Positions 1 through 10,313 of a stretch of 64,000 bases of DNA are shown piece by piece. The DNA is taken from contig OX335643.1 of the NCBI GenBank assembly GCA_946894095.1, positions 8,295,036 to 8,359,035 of the forward strand, in the 5' to 3' direction. Every line of letters begins with the position of its first letter. Within the stretch, counting starts at the first letter, position 1. The translations under genes were made by a program, and so were the position numbers. The notes beneath the pieces were generated by a model. That model had not been told where the DNA came from, searched no databases, and saw nothing but the letters and a program-made list of their open reading frames with translations. This DNA is from Incurvaria masculella (Eukaryota > Arthropoda > Insecta > Lepidoptera > Incurvariidae).

Positions 1-1
1 G

Positions 2-529
2 TCGTGGTCAAAGGCCGGTCAAGCTTCACAGACTGTGGCGAAACCCGGGTTAACTCGCAACAAGGTGATGCTGTGTGTGTGGTGGGATTGGAAGGGCATT
101 ATTCATTATGAGCTGTTACCACCAGGCAGGACCATCGATTCTGAACTCTACTGCGAACAACTGATGAGATTAAAGCAAGAAGTTGAGAGAAAGCGGCCGG
201 AATTAATCAACAGAAGGGGTGTGGTTTTTCATCATGATAACGCTAGACCTCACACATCTTTAGCCACTCAGCAAAAACTAAGAGAGTTTGGCTGGGAGGT
301 GTTAATGCATCCGCCGTATAGTCCTGACCTTGCACCTTCAGATTTCCACCTGTTTAGGTCTCTTCAGAATTCTTTAGGCAGTGTCAGGTTAACATCACGA
401 GAGGACTGCCAAAACCACTTCTCGCGGTATATTGATCAGAAGTCCCAATATTTCTATAGCAATGGGATCATGTCCCTACCTACAAGATGGCAAAAAGTTA
501 TCGAACAAAATGGTACCTACATACTTTAG
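2..529 (+). pseudogene. mariner transposase, C-terminal part (5' end outside window)
   Basis: The frame is open from base 2 and ends at 529, giving about 175 residues of a mariner-type DDE transposase. Visible family marks are the block SKAGQASQTVAKPGLT, the block LCVWWDWKGI, the second catalytic Asp in HHDNARPH, and the third Asp in SPDLAPSDFHLF with exactly 34 residues between them (the D,D34D signature of mariner). The first catalytic Asp and the helix-turn-helix half would lie before the window. No internal stop is seen in this part, so the copy may be fairly young, but intactness cannot be judged without the 5' half. It lies in the intron upstream of the PUS10 exon at 733, in the same orientation as that gene. 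Confidence 0.93.
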
Positions 530-606
530 TTAAATGTAAATAAACCATATTAAAAAATGTTTTGAATTTTCTTAAAAAATGCGAAGAAACTTTTTCCCCA
601 ACCTAA
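530..606 (+). repeat. mariner 3' end with terminal inverted repeat
   Basis: After the transposase stop, about 77 bases run to a mariner-like terminal repeat whose outermost bases read CCCCAACCTAA, ending at 606 and followed by TATATA. On the opposite strand this begins TTAGGTTGGGG, the usual mariner end, and the adjoining TA fits the TA target duplication. The matching left end is outside the window. Confidence 0.7.
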
Positions 607-732
607 TATATAAAACATAATAAACTTCAAGTATTGTGAAAAGTTATAATATTAATAATAATCCTGAATTAGTAAGCAAACTGATCTACCTTTGCTGTAG
701 CGGTTCTCGTAATAGGTTCCCACCGTTTTCAG

Positions 733-826
733 AGATCAGCTCACGCAACTGAAGAAAGGCGAGGAGACAAAGGCGAAGACGTACCGCGCTCTCTGCATCA
801 AGCTGCCGCCAGATGTCACTGGGGAG
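733..826 (+). CDS. Pus10: PUS10 (tRNA pseudouridine synthase) exon, internal
   Basis: Internal coding exon framed by a TTTTCAG acceptor (AG at 731-732) and a GTAAGG donor at 827. One base completes the previous codon, then 31 codons follow, including the stretch QLKKGEETKAKTYRALC, and the exon ends in phase 0 after GAG. The Lys/Glu-rich stretch followed by a Tyr-x-Ala strand matches the segment before the C-terminal catalytic subdomain of PUS10. It joins in frame to the exon at 2187. PUS10 makes pseudouridine 54/55 in tRNA; the catalytic Asp and the N-terminal THUMP-like half are upstream of the window. The exon is small and lies on the + strand only; the overlapping - strand frames have no support. 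Confidence 0.82.
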
Positions 827-2186
827 GTAAGGCGTAGACAATGTTGAGATGCCAGAGGTATCGAAGTAAAAAAACCTATTTTGTAAGCAACTGAGGCTTT
901 GTTGATAATCGAGGTGAAGCAACTCTGGGTGCGGTCGGGTTCTGGATAGGTGACTGTTGCGGGCGGTAACTTAATCGGCCGATGAGGTGCGAGCCGATTG
1001 ATGCTGGGCCGTCGGAAGGAAACCCTACCCTAGCCTGAATCCAGATCCAAAGGATGCGTTTCCTACTAATCATAGTGCGAGCTGTTCGCAATCGCCGACA
1101 CTTCGTGTTTGGCACTGAGCACACTCTTAAGCGGCCGGCACTGCCGAAGTGAGATGCCAAATAAACCCTTTAAAAATATGTCTCCTGCTAGCACATGCCC
1201 ACCAGACATACAATTACATTTGTCACAGCAATGACAGATCCAGGCCAAAGACAATTACTTTGTTTTTTGACAACAGGAAAACATTTTTTCCATAAAGCCA
1301 TCATGTAAACTAACAGTGACTGTTTGACCGTTGGGCTGGCCACGGTTCAGACTCCGAGTACTACATAAGTCCCTTTCATTACTAGGTGGTAAGATTAGCC
1401 CTGCCATCGCATTAAATGAGGAATGGTCGAAAAGTATCCATTTTCCATCCAGTTCAGTGTAGCCGAGCAATATAAAGAAGGTCCTGGCATGGCACCTGGG
1501 TCCCATGTGATGTGTCAGGTTAATATAATGAGAGTATGTAGTTAGTATATAATTATTATTTTTTAATCTCCTTTTAACCTGGCAATCTGCTTATGCAGGC
1601 ATTTAGCTAGAGTTTGTGAGTTGTCTCTCGGTCTTGCATGGTATTAGCCCAGTGGCTAATCCATATGTTTATGTGGTCTCATATGTATGTTCAGATCTAT
1701 ATAAGGTCTTGGGGAGCATGAGGGCATGAGGAGCAAAGAATATTTTAATTCTGCAGAAGGTGGGGGTGAATTTATCCATCAATTTGCAGGCCAGTTGGTT
1801 GGGATGCTTCTGTACGCGTTTTCCATAGGATTTAAATTTATCCCTTATTTCCTCCTTGGTATCTTTAGGTCGCGATGAAGTTGAGAGTTGGTCAAATACA
1901 CGGCGCGTTTGTGATCATGCTGCATCTTGGATTGGAACCGTTGGAGTATTTCCAGATTTGAATTAGCTGCAGTTCCAAACAACTCTATCCCGTAGGACCA
2001 GGTTTAAGTTGTTGCTGTAGCAGAGTATATTATGTTATTTATATCACTAGCAGCTTGAAGCTGATGTGTGAATTTCATTTTTCCCGGAGTGCACTTGTAT
2101 ATTTTTATTTTTTTTAAATTATATTGTATGTAAGAGGTTAGTTCCTTTGGTTAGGGAGAAATGCAATGGGACGGCTCGTATTGCAG
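827..2186 (+). other. PUS10 intron
   Basis: No exon-like sequence is seen apart from the flanking PUS10 exons. About 1305-1545 is a + oriented copy of the SINE-like family (the block around GGTCCTGGCATGGCACCT at 1480-1500 recurs at 11055, 12415 and 13327). The remainder is AT-rich unique or degenerate repeat sequence. Confidence 0.7.
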
Positions 2187-2403
2187 GAGTCGGCGCCGCC
2201 GGAGCCGACGGTGGTGACGGACGAGGACCTGGCGCGCGTGCGCGCGTTCCGCACGCCGGATGTGGCCGAGGCGGAGAAGGGCGGCGAGCCGGCCGGCTGG
2301 GTGGTGACGCTGCAGCAGAAGACGCCGCTGCGCGTGCTGCACCGGCGGCCGCTGCACACGCGCCGGCGCCGGATACTCAGCATGGACGCGGAGAGGGTGC
2401 CCG
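2187..2403 (+). CDS. Pus10: PUS10 exon, pseudouridine synthase C-terminal domain
   Basis: GC-rich exon with acceptor TATTGCAG (AG at 2185-2186) and donor G|GTGGGT at 2404. It encodes 72 codons plus one base (phase 1). It contains TPLRVLHRRPLHTRRRRI, a near-diagnostic PUS10 motif in the pseudouridine synthase fold. I place the exon start at 2187, not at the ATG at 2166: the preceding exon ends in phase 0, which fits 2187 but not the other AG at 2153-2154, and the gene clearly has coding exons upstream. Insect-specific Ala/Glu-rich residues precede the conserved part. Other frames over this exon are shadows of its high GC content. Confidence 0.92.
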
Positions 2404-2512
2404 GTGGGTGTCTCCGCCTTTTTGTATACACAGCGTGTTCACGAGCGCCAGTCCTTTTTGGAGTTCCAATGGGTACTGCTGCTGCGGCTGTCTGTGAGCG
2501 GGCTGTATCTCA

Positions 2513-3035
2513 TTAAGGTGAGTCTTCCCGCTCAACTCCCCATACAAACGTGGAAAGAAGATTATTATTTCTTGTCAGAGATCCAAAAGTTTGCTCACAA
2601 TAGCTTTATTTGATCGATAGATGTCTTATAACCGTTGGCATTGTAAAATAGTGTTTGGTTTCTAAGTTATAAGGTCTGAAAGTTCAAATTTTTCGCGCGT
2701 TTTATGCAATAACTTTGGAGGTGGATTACTGAACTATTTTGTAAAAACATCTTAAGAGGATTAGTCATCAGACCTAGCTTGTTTCATCAAGATTTATAAT
2801 CAATTTGGTTTTTGTTAGATTTTTGACTACAGCGGTCATGGTTTACCTTTAGCTATAAGTCGTTTTGTAATTAAAATCATACACTATGCGCATTGTCTGC
2901 TTTGTTGACATATTGCATCCTCCTCATCACGGTGCCTGTCTTTTTCTTTGAAACAGAGTAGGTTCCAGAGCGCATTAGCACGGTTTTGTACCGTGCTCGC
3001 GAATGAGCTAGTACTGCCGGGAAGGGCCACCTTAA
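2513..3035 (+). mobile_element. TTAA-flanked MITE, copy 1
   Basis: The segment begins TTAAGGTGAGTCTTCCCG and ends with CGGGAAGGGCCACCTTAA, so the ends are inverted repeats of about 17 bp with TTAA at both outer edges. There is no coding capacity. Copies lie at 6027-6570 and 6803-7223, with a fragment near 41085. TTAA targets occur in piggyBac and some other superfamilies; which autonomous partner mobilised this one is not visible. Confidence 0.7.
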
Positions 3036-3389
3036 CTGCAAAAGGTAGACAGCTTAAATTTTCACAGATTGTGTATTTCTATTGCCGCTACAACAACGAA
3101 TACCTTCATACAAGAAATGTGTTTTTTGTTTGTGTTCAATCCTTTCGTGTGCGAGTCTAACTTACACTTGTCCAGTTTTTTTTAAACTACGTAGTCTATA
3201 CAGGGTGTAATCGACATCCTGTCCTATTTTGATAGCATGGACAGTGCTCCCTAATGGGCGTTATGATAGTTTATTTCTTCGAATATTGTAAACTTACGCC
3301 TCTAGTTTTTAGAGTGTTCTCTCTCTAAAAACTATATCTCCAATTGACAAACTAGTTTCACTGGTCTTGCACATGCACTAATGCATTCT

Positions 3390-4000
3390 TCTTCAGCCTT
3401 TTGCTGTCTACTGCTGGACGTAGGCCTCCCCCAGACTTCGCCAAGTTGTGCGGTCTCCTGTTTTTCTTTGCAAGTTGTCACCTGCTGTCTGATGTATATC
3501 GTCTGACCAACGTGCTGGCGGTTTGCTGACGCTTCTTTTCCCTGTGTAGGGTCTTCACACCAAAACTTCAGTGCTCCATCTGTGGTCATCTCTGCGACAT
3601 ACGTGACCTGCCCACTGCCACTTAATTTTAGCAACCCTATGCATAATGTCAGTGACCTTGGTGCTTTGGCGTATCAGCGAATTTGGCATTCGGTCGTGCA
3701 TTGAGATACCGAGCATGGATCTTTCCATTGCCCTTTGGGCTACTTTAAGTTTGTGTGCAGTACTAACTGTGAGCCATGTCTCGCAGGCATAGGTCAAAAC
3801 TGGCAGCACGCATTGGTAAAAAAGTCTGGTCTTGAGAGACTGGGGCATCTTGGAATGGAAGACATCTTTAAGTTTTCCGAAGGCGGCCCACGCCTGCTGA
3901 ATACGCCTGCCTATTTCTTTTGCGAGTGGGTCACGTCCGAGTTTAATCACTTGGCCCAAGTAGCAATACTCGTGGACTTGCTCTATTATCTATATCTTAC
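3390..4000 (-). pseudogene. RTE-like LINE, 3' end of reverse transcriptase ORF, frameshifted
   Basis: On the - strand the frame ending at 3555 reads QCVLPVLTYACETWLT, then KLKVAQRAMERSMLGIS and KIKWQWAGHVCRR, the C-terminal end of RTE-type endonuclease/reverse transcriptase proteins common in Lepidoptera. The tail of the protein continues in another frame across about 3400-3550 (a WSDDI-like block and LGEAYVQQ-like residues), so at least one frameshift is present. The element is 5'-truncated and lies antisense inside the last PUS10 intron. Confidence 0.8.
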
Positions 4001-4052
4001 ACTAATGCATTGTTGGCGCCAAAATTAGTTTTATAAACACGCCGTATCGCAG

Positions 4053-4243
4053 GTCACCCGAACCTGTTGACGCTGTCGGTGGTGACGGAGGCGGGCACTT
4101 ACGTCAAGGAGCTGGTGCACGGCGACCTCGGGCGCACGCGGCCGAGCCTGCGCGACGCGCTCGCCGGCGCACGCGTCGACATCGTCGCGCTCGACGTGAC
4201 GCGCGTGCACCTCGACTGGCCGCCGAGCCAGCCTGAACGCTGA
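4053..4243 (+). CDS. Pus10: PUS10 last exon with stop codon
   Basis: Two bases complete the Gly codon begun at 2403, then 62 codons lead to TGA at 4241-4243. The product carries AGTYVKELVHGDLGRT and ends in a DWPP motif shortly before the C-terminus, both characteristic of the PUS10 C-terminus. With the exons at 733 and 2187 this gives about 166 visible residues, the end of the pseudouridine synthase domain. Extreme GC content compared with the flanking intron. The antisense frame over the same bases is a shadow. Confidence 0.93.
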
Positions 4244-4261
4244 CGGCACTGCACTCAACTC

Positions 4262-4267
4262 AATAAA
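4262..4267 (+). terminator. PUS10 polyadenylation signal
   Basis: AATAAA lies 18 bases after the PUS10 stop codon, giving a very short 3' UTR if cleavage occurs near 4280-4290. A second gene signal does not follow; a minisatellite starts about 50 bases downstream. Confidence 0.75.
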
Positions 4268-4318
4268 CATTAACTATGAGAATAAGTGTATTATTGCGGC
4301 AGATTCTTTAATGCTATG

Positions 4319-5215
4319 GTGGCGCCATCTAGTAGACTTTGAGCTGTAACCGAAAGTAGACCGTTTCTGGTGCACTCTACCAGACTATCCTAACTGTATC
4401 CTAAAAAGGACGGTTGTTGGCGCCATCTACCAGACTATCCTAAAGTAGACCATTGGTGGCGCCCTCTTCCTAAAGAGGACGGTTGTTGGCGCCATCTACA
4501 AGACTATCCTAAAGTAGACCATTGGTGGCGCCCTCTTCCTAAAGAGGACGGTTGTTGGCGCCATCTACAAGACTATCCTAAAGAAGACCATTGGTGGCGC
4601 CCTCTTCCTAAAGAGGACGGTTGTTGGCGCCATCTACAAGACTATCCTAAAGTAGACCATTGGTGGCGCCCTCTTCCTAAAGAGGACGGTTGTTGGCGCC
4701 ATCTACAAGACTATCCTAAAGAAGACCATTGGTGGCGCCCTCTTCCTAAAGAGGACGGTTGTTGGCGCCATCTACAAGACTATCCTAAAGAAGACCATTG
4801 GTGGCGCCCTCTTCCTAAAGAGGACGGTTGTTGGCGCCATCTACAAGACTATCCTAAAGAAGACCATTGGTGGCGCCCTCTTCCTAAAGAGGACGGTTGT
4901 TGGCGCCATCTACAAGACTATCCTAAAGTAGACCATTGGTGGCGCCCTCTTCCTAAAGAGGACGGTTGTTGGCGCCATCTACAAGACTATCCTAAAGTAG
5001 ACCATTGGTGGCGCCCTCTTCCTAAAGAGGACGGTTGTTGGCGCCATCTACAAGACTATCCTAAAGAAGACCATTGGTGGCGCCCCCTTCCTAAAGAGGA
5101 CGGTTGTTGGCGCCATCTACAAGACTATCCTAAAGTAGACCATTGGTGGCGCCCTCTTCCAGACTATCCTAAAAGTATCCTAAAGTATACTGTTGTTGGC
5201 ACACTCAACCAGACT
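4319..5215. repeat. 69-bp minisatellite downstream of PUS10
   Basis: About 11 regular copies (GGTTGTTGGC occurs at 4412, 4481, 4550 and so on to 5102, each 69 bases apart), with degenerate edges. Each unit is itself two related halves of about 39 and 30 bp: one has GGTTGTTGGCGCCATCTA, the other CCATTGGTGGCGCCCTCTT. A T/A variant (AAAGTAGACC versus AAAGAAGACC) is interspersed between copies. No coding potential. Confidence 0.95.
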
Positions 5216-6026
5216 ACCCTAATATTTTTTCGTATCTTCGATCGCCAGGCAGTCAAAAATACCAAATTTGACAGATTTCCTACACTATTTAATTCAACAA
5301 ACATTCGTCATTGCCCGTCCCTAATTTGTAAGCAAACAAAGTATAGTTGGCACATTGACAGCGTTTTCGATACCATCTGTCAAACGCATACAATATTTTT
5401 GACAGGCGATATCGCCTTCTCGATAGCGCCTACTTGATAGGGTTCGTAGTAGGGGCCCAGGCCTGCATAGTCAGCGAGCATGGAAGGACGCGAGGAGCGA
5501 TCGAATTTTTTTTCTATGGCGGCAGCGTAGCCAATAGCTAAAGGGAAATGTTCCAACTATACTTTCGGTTCGTAGTAGGGGCCCAATTAGCACATTTATC
5601 AGTGTTCAGTGACCAGCTTTGTCCACTGTGGAGTAGATTAAAATAAACTAACTAAGTAAACTACTGTGCAAATAAAACTCAGTTTTTACACAAAATATTG
5701 CATCTATTTCGCTACAATAATGTCGACACATATAGATATACATTGCTCTAATATAATCCTCGATTAATATAACATCACACAACATATAAATACATTCCTA
5801 CTTAGCAAGGTATCTTTTAATCAGTGAAGATTCTTTTTTCATACAAATATATTTAAATACCTACATCCATATAGATGGATACCTATCCAATAGCATAACT
5901 TTTACTTAAAACTAAAAATACAATTGTATGGCCATGCATTCTTTCTTTTTTAAACCCGTAAGGAAATACTTAATAATAGTTTACGGTTTTCGTGACCATC
6001 GGTGCGGGGCAATACTGAATTTTACA
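5211..6026. other. intergenic, repeat fragments
   Basis: No gene seen. The 19-bp motif GGTTCGTAGTAGGGGCCCA occurs twice in direct orientation, near 5444 and 5568. Near 5475 lies a piece beginning GCGAGCATGGAAGGACG that recurs as a motif near 7785, 32515, 32695 and 40290, so it is a dispersed repeat. From 5600 onward the sequence is AT-rich without recognisable structure. Confidence 0.5.
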
Positions 6027-6570
6027 TTTAGGTTGCCCATCCCGCTCATCTCCCCATACAAAAGGGGAAAGAAGATCATGCCCATATTTCTTGCCAGAGA
6101 TCCAAAATCTTGCTCCAAATAGCTTTATTTGATCGAACTAGATGTCTGATGACCATTGGCAGTGTAAAATTGTGTTTGGTTTCTAAGTTATAAGGTCCGA
6201 AAGTTCAAATTTTTCGCGCGTTTTATACAATAACTTTGGAGGTGGATTACGCAATGATAAAGTAACAACATCGTAAAAAGATTAGTCATCAGACATAGCT
6301 TATTTAATCAAGATTTATGATCTATTTGGTTTTTGTTAGATTTTTGACTACAGCGGTCGTGGTTTACTTTTAGCTATGTCGTTTTGAAATTAAAATTTTC
6401 GTAAATCTTACCAAATCATTATGCACATTGTCTTTTTTGTGGACATGTTGCATCATCCTCATCATGGAGCCTGTCTTATTCTTTGAAACATAGAAGGTCC
6501 CAGAGCGCAACAGCACGGTTTTGTACCGTGCCCGCGAATGAGTTAGGCCCGCCGGGTTGGGCCACCTTAA
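6027..6570 (+). mobile_element. TTAA-type MITE, copy 2
   Basis: Same family and orientation as 2513-3035, sharing internal blocks such as GTTCAAATTTTTCGCGCG and TTTTGACTACAGCGGTC. The right end is intact (GGGCCACCTTAA). The left end is decayed, reading TTTAGGTTGCCCATCCCG instead of TTAAGGTGGGCCTTCCCG. Confidence 0.65.
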
Positions 6571-6802
6571 ATAACTTTATTAATTTTTTTATGCTAAATC
6601 AAAAGAAGACCTTACAGACTAAATATTTTTTTATGCATCGACAAACAACACTGCAAATCATAGGGCACTTTAGGTTGTTTATATTACTTTTTTTTTTAAT
6701 ATATTTTAATGTATCGGTCATATATTTGGGATAGTAATAAAAGCAAATGTATTACTCAGTCAATATTTTTTACAGTTTGATAACTTACTTTGAGATATGG
6801 AG

Positions 6803-7223
6803 TTAAGGTGGGCCTTCCCGCCCAACTTCCCATACAAACGTCTTGTCGGAGATCCAAAATTATACTCAAAACAGCGTTCGTTATTGCAAAACGTTTTATG
6901 CAATAACTTTAGGAGGTGGATTACTCAACGATAAATTAAAAAATCTTAAAAAGATTAGTCATCAGACCTAGCTTGTTTTATGAAGATTTATAATAGTTTC
7001 TGTTTGATTTTTTACTACAGTGGTCGTGATTTACTTTTAGCTATAAGTCATTTTGTAATTAAAATTTTCGTAAATCTTAACAAATTGTCTGCTCTGTGGA
7101 CATGTTGCATCCTCCTCATTATGGAGCCTGTCTTTTTCTTTGAAACGGAGAAGGTCCCAGAGCGCATAAGCACGGTTTTGAAGCCCGCGAACGAGTTAGT
7201 CAGGCCGGGAAGAGCCACATTAA
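6803..7223 (+). mobile_element. TTAA-type MITE, copy 3 (internally deleted)
   Basis: It begins TTAAGGTGGGCCTTCCCG and ends GGGAAGAGCCACATTAA. It is about 100 bp shorter than copy 1 because part of the left half is missing. Two copies within 800 bp suggest local clustering of this family. Confidence 0.65.
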
Positions 7224-8084
7224 AAACATTTTGCATATCACCAACATGATTTTTTTGTGAAATACTTCTACAAAATATTATATATCTTTGATTAATTATA
7301 TAATTAATAAATTCACCTTTAGAGCAAATTGTAAAAAAGTGTATTAGGTGATGAAATTAATCTTAACGGTTCGCTGAATCTTATTACTATATTTATAAAG
7401 GAATTAAAATTACTTTCAGCCTAAAATAAACTTATAAAATGCATACAATGACTTACAATTAGATTAGTTGCAATAATCCATCACATATTCATTTAAAAAT
7501 AAAATTGATCGAACCTAATTTCACCAGAGGGAATAAATTGCTTAAATGTTGCCAGGTAACACGCCCGCAGATAAATAAATAATCCACAGAGAGGTCAGAG
7601 TGCGGACGTCTGGTTCCAGAAGTCTGTGTTAAAATACGGCCATCCTGAACAATTTTTTGACTCGAACATAACACAACGCATTCCCGAAGATATTAGGTGC
7701 CATGCCAGCACCATCCTATAGCACGGTTGCATGTCATAGATCTGAATGGAAAACAGATACAATGGTCAATGCCGCTTACAGCAAGCATGGAAGAGCGGGA
7801 GTAGCAACCGAAACTCGTCTTTATGGGTGCGGCGTAGCCATTTATACATACAATGGCGGCATCGCCGGGGAGTGAGCTCGATTACGAATTCGCTCACTGC
7901 TGGATGTTCTCGAGTTCCAATGACACGTAAGAACTTTACAGGACGCTATTTAGTGCAACGAAAATTCGATGTTGCGCGTCCCAAAATCGTATTCATGACC
8001 GTGCATGTAAGCAAGGTCCTGGCATAGTACCTCGTTCCTATGTGGTGTACTAGGCTGATATGACAGTAGGAGTGTTATTCTGCG
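7224..8084. other. intergenic patchwork
   Basis: AT-rich to about 7690. About 7690-7780 is an antisense fragment of the SINE-like family. About 7858-8010 is a diverged copy of the MITE seen at 29699, with TTACGAATTCGCTCACTGC and CTCGAGTTCCAATGACACG. About 8010-8070 is another SINE-like piece (GGTCCTGGCATAGTACCT). No gene seen. Confidence 0.5.
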
Positions 8085-8151
8085 CTCCTTATTAAAAAGG
8101 CAGTAACTACATATGGGCCTCATATGTAGTTACCGCCATTTTAATAAGGAG
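8085..8151. repeat. near-perfect hairpin, 31-bp arms
   Basis: CTCCTTATTAAAA at 8085 through ACTACATATG at 8115, then a 5-base spacer (GGCCT), then the complementary CATATGTAGT through ATTTTAATAAGGAG at 8151. There are only one or two mismatches across 31 bp. It is probably a very short fold-back element. Confidence 0.8.
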
Positions 8152-8309
8152 AGCAGTATAAGCCATTTATGTCCAGTTAAATTAAAAAACGTCAAAATAT
8201 GTACAGTCGTAAATAGTAAAACTCTGAACTTGCAGCGAGTAAGAAAGGGCGAGAGTTGTGGACGAAATTCATTCGCATGGCCGCGACGAATTAGTGAAAA
8301 TAAATACAT

Positions 8310-8455
8310 TGACGGTAGGGCCAACCAGTCTGTTCGCTTACGAATGCGCTCACTCCTGATGCTCTCGAGTTCCAGCGACACGTAAGAACTTCACAGGACG
8401 CTTTTCAGTGCACCAAACATTCGATGTTGCGCGTCCCGAATTCGTAAGCAAACTA
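8310..8455. mobile_element. MITE related to the element at 29699
   Basis: It shares, in the same order, GTTCGCTTACGAAT, CTCGAGTTCCA, CACGTAAGAACTT and CCCGAATTCGTAAGC with the better preserved copy at 29699-29860. The outer ends are inverted repeats of one another (TTCGCTTACGAAT versus ATTCGTAAGC). Confidence 0.6.
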
Positions 8456-8789
8456 CCAAACTACAGTTAAACACTATCCACTAACTCGTGGCTACGCTGC
8501 TACCATACGATTGAGTTAAGTCAAATCCTCATACAAATGAGTTCAGTCAAATCCTGTCCTTTCTTATTTGCTGCCTCGTGGCATAGCCACCCTAAATATA
8601 CGCAGATGAGTCCACAGAACATCTTGACCACAGAACATATGTAATAATTATGACAGACACTTGACAACTAGAGATTCAAGGCCACACAGCAGCTATAGCT
8701 AAGGGCGTGGTCCATTCCGATCATGGATAAGTAATGCTATTACAACAGGAATGTGCACTCTTAAAAAAAAGGGGCCGGCAGAGATAGTT

Positions 8790-9050
8790 TTTTAGGGTTC
8801 CATATCCAAAGAGTGCCAACGGTACCCTATTACTAAGCTTCCGCTTCCTTTCCGCTGTCCATCCGTCCATCCGTCTACCGTCTGCCGCCACAATAACAAA
8901 TTGGTGAAATAAAAAAATAAAAAAAATGAAAGTACAAAAAACTTGACTGTTTTTGTATCAAAAAATCTATGTTTCAATTTTGTAAGGAACCCTTCATTTA
9001 TTTATTTATTTATACACATTTTTCATGTGCAAGTCTGACTCGCTTTACTG
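8790..9050 (+). repeat. dispersed lepidopteran-type repeat (GGGTTCC...GGAACCC)
   Basis: It starts AGGGTTCCATATCCAAAG, continues with CCCTATTACTAAGCTTCCGC and TCCGTCCATCC, and ends around GGAACCCTTC followed by CAAGTCTGACTCGC. It is the same family as the copy at 62690-62985 (+) and the reversed copy at 16500-16765. A TTTA run at 8997-9012 interrupts the end. Confidence 0.7.
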
Positions 9051-9074
9051 ACCTTTTTATTATTTTTTAGTAAT

Positions 9075-9165
9075 GTAACTGCACATGGATGGCTAATACC
9101 AATCTGACCGTCAGATATTAGCCTAAAACACCAAATGGGCACTAGGTGCCAGGCCAGGATTGTTG
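9075..9165 (-). repeat. SINE-like family fragment
   Basis: It carries ACATGGATGGCTAATACC and later GGTGCCAGGCCAGGA, the reversed 3' half of the family described at 33822. About 90 bases survive. Confidence 0.5.
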
Positions 9166-9472
9166 TTTATTTTTTATTCATCATCCATAGAGACAGTACA
9201 CTGTAATCGCATTTGTCGTATTGTATTATTAGCCAGTTCAACAGTCACAGCGAAGAAAAACTGGCAAGAAACTTCGATGGACATATTTCTTTAACGTCCA
9301 CTTAGTCTAAATTTGAACTAACAGTTTTTAATCAAAAGAGTTTCAACCTCTTTTAATGTAAAACTGCTTACATTATTTAGAAGAATACGCTGTATACATC
9401 ATTTCTATTCTGTAAAGTCAAATTCAATATTCTTTTAATTTTTCATCTGGATTTTTTTGGAAAACTAACTAT

Positions 9473-10313
9473 AGACCGGGATAGATACGGTTTGAGAAGC
9501 ACATGAAATCCGAAATGATTTTTTTTTTTTCTCAGAAATATATAATTTCATGTTCATATGCTAACATTAAGTTTGCAACATTTAGCGGGGCCCGGAAAAA
9601 AAATTACAATGTATTAAAAAATATATATCTCCTAAACAAATATTTAGAAACGGTATTAAAAAAAATTATATGTTAAGTCTTTCAAGGCGTAATGTAACTG
9701 AATTTGCAACAATTTTGTAATTACGGAAATGTATTTAAAGAAAAACTATGCCGCGAACCTAACTTGCTATTGCTATATTTCTTTCTATAATATGTAAAAG
9801 AAAATTTAATTCTTTAAAAACTATACAACGAACGATTTTATACGTATTTCGAATTTCTTGTTTAGGTTTTGTGTGAATGTAAAAATTATGAATGAAAAAA
9901 AATGTGCTTCTAATATTTGCAACATTTTACAAATTTCACAGAATAAAGAGTTTGCGGTCAGTTTCCAATTTCAGAAAATAAAATAGAATTTTCATTATTT
10001 GTTTTGCAGATATTATGAAAATAGTACAAAAAAAATAAATTTACACAGTTCCGTAAATACGAAATTGTTGCAAATTCACAGTAATATTACACCTAAAATT
10101 AGCTAACATATAACATTTTTAAACAACATTTCTAAATATTTGTTTAGGAGATATCATTTTTTAAACATATTTCATATTTTATTTCTATCTTCCGGACCCC
10201 TCAAAATGTTGCAAACTTAATGTACACACGTCCACATGAAATACTACGTTTATGAGAAAAAAAAATCGGATTTAATGTTTTTCTAAGTGCTGGTTTAAGG
10301 CTAAAGTTCGAGT
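9473..10313. repeat. long inverted repeat (fold-back element), arms about 260 bp
   Basis: Left arm about 9490-9735 and right arm about 10055-10305 are reverse complements with moderate divergence. Matching anchors are TTAAGTTTGCAACATTT on the left with AAATGTTGCAAACTTAA on the right, and CTCCTAAACAAATATTTAGAAA with its complement TTTCTAAATATTTGTTTAGGAG (first 20 bases of each compared). The centre of about 310 bases is AT-rich and non-coding. Transcripts through it would form a long duplex. Confidence 0.8.

Larger units (their letters stand above)
2404..4052 (+). other. last PUS10 intron, filled with transposon remnants
   Basis: Phase-1 intron with a GTGGGT donor and a CGTATCGCAG acceptor (AG at 4051-4052). 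It contains a TTAA-flanked MITE (2513-3035), a fragment of a lepidopteran-type dispersed repeat (about 3040-3185, with TTCGTGTGCGAGTC near its end) and an antisense RTE-like LINE tail (about 3390-4000). Confidence 0.75.

Noticed and set aside
2166..2168. ATG as start of a short PUS10-like protein
   Set aside because: It lies before the acceptor at 2185; phase and the upstream exon at 733 show that coding starts earlier.
2147..2497. Alternative Ala/Gly/Arg-rich frames over the PUS10 exon on both strands
   Set aside because: Shadows of high GC content; only the frame with the TPLRVLHRRPL motif has matching splice phases.
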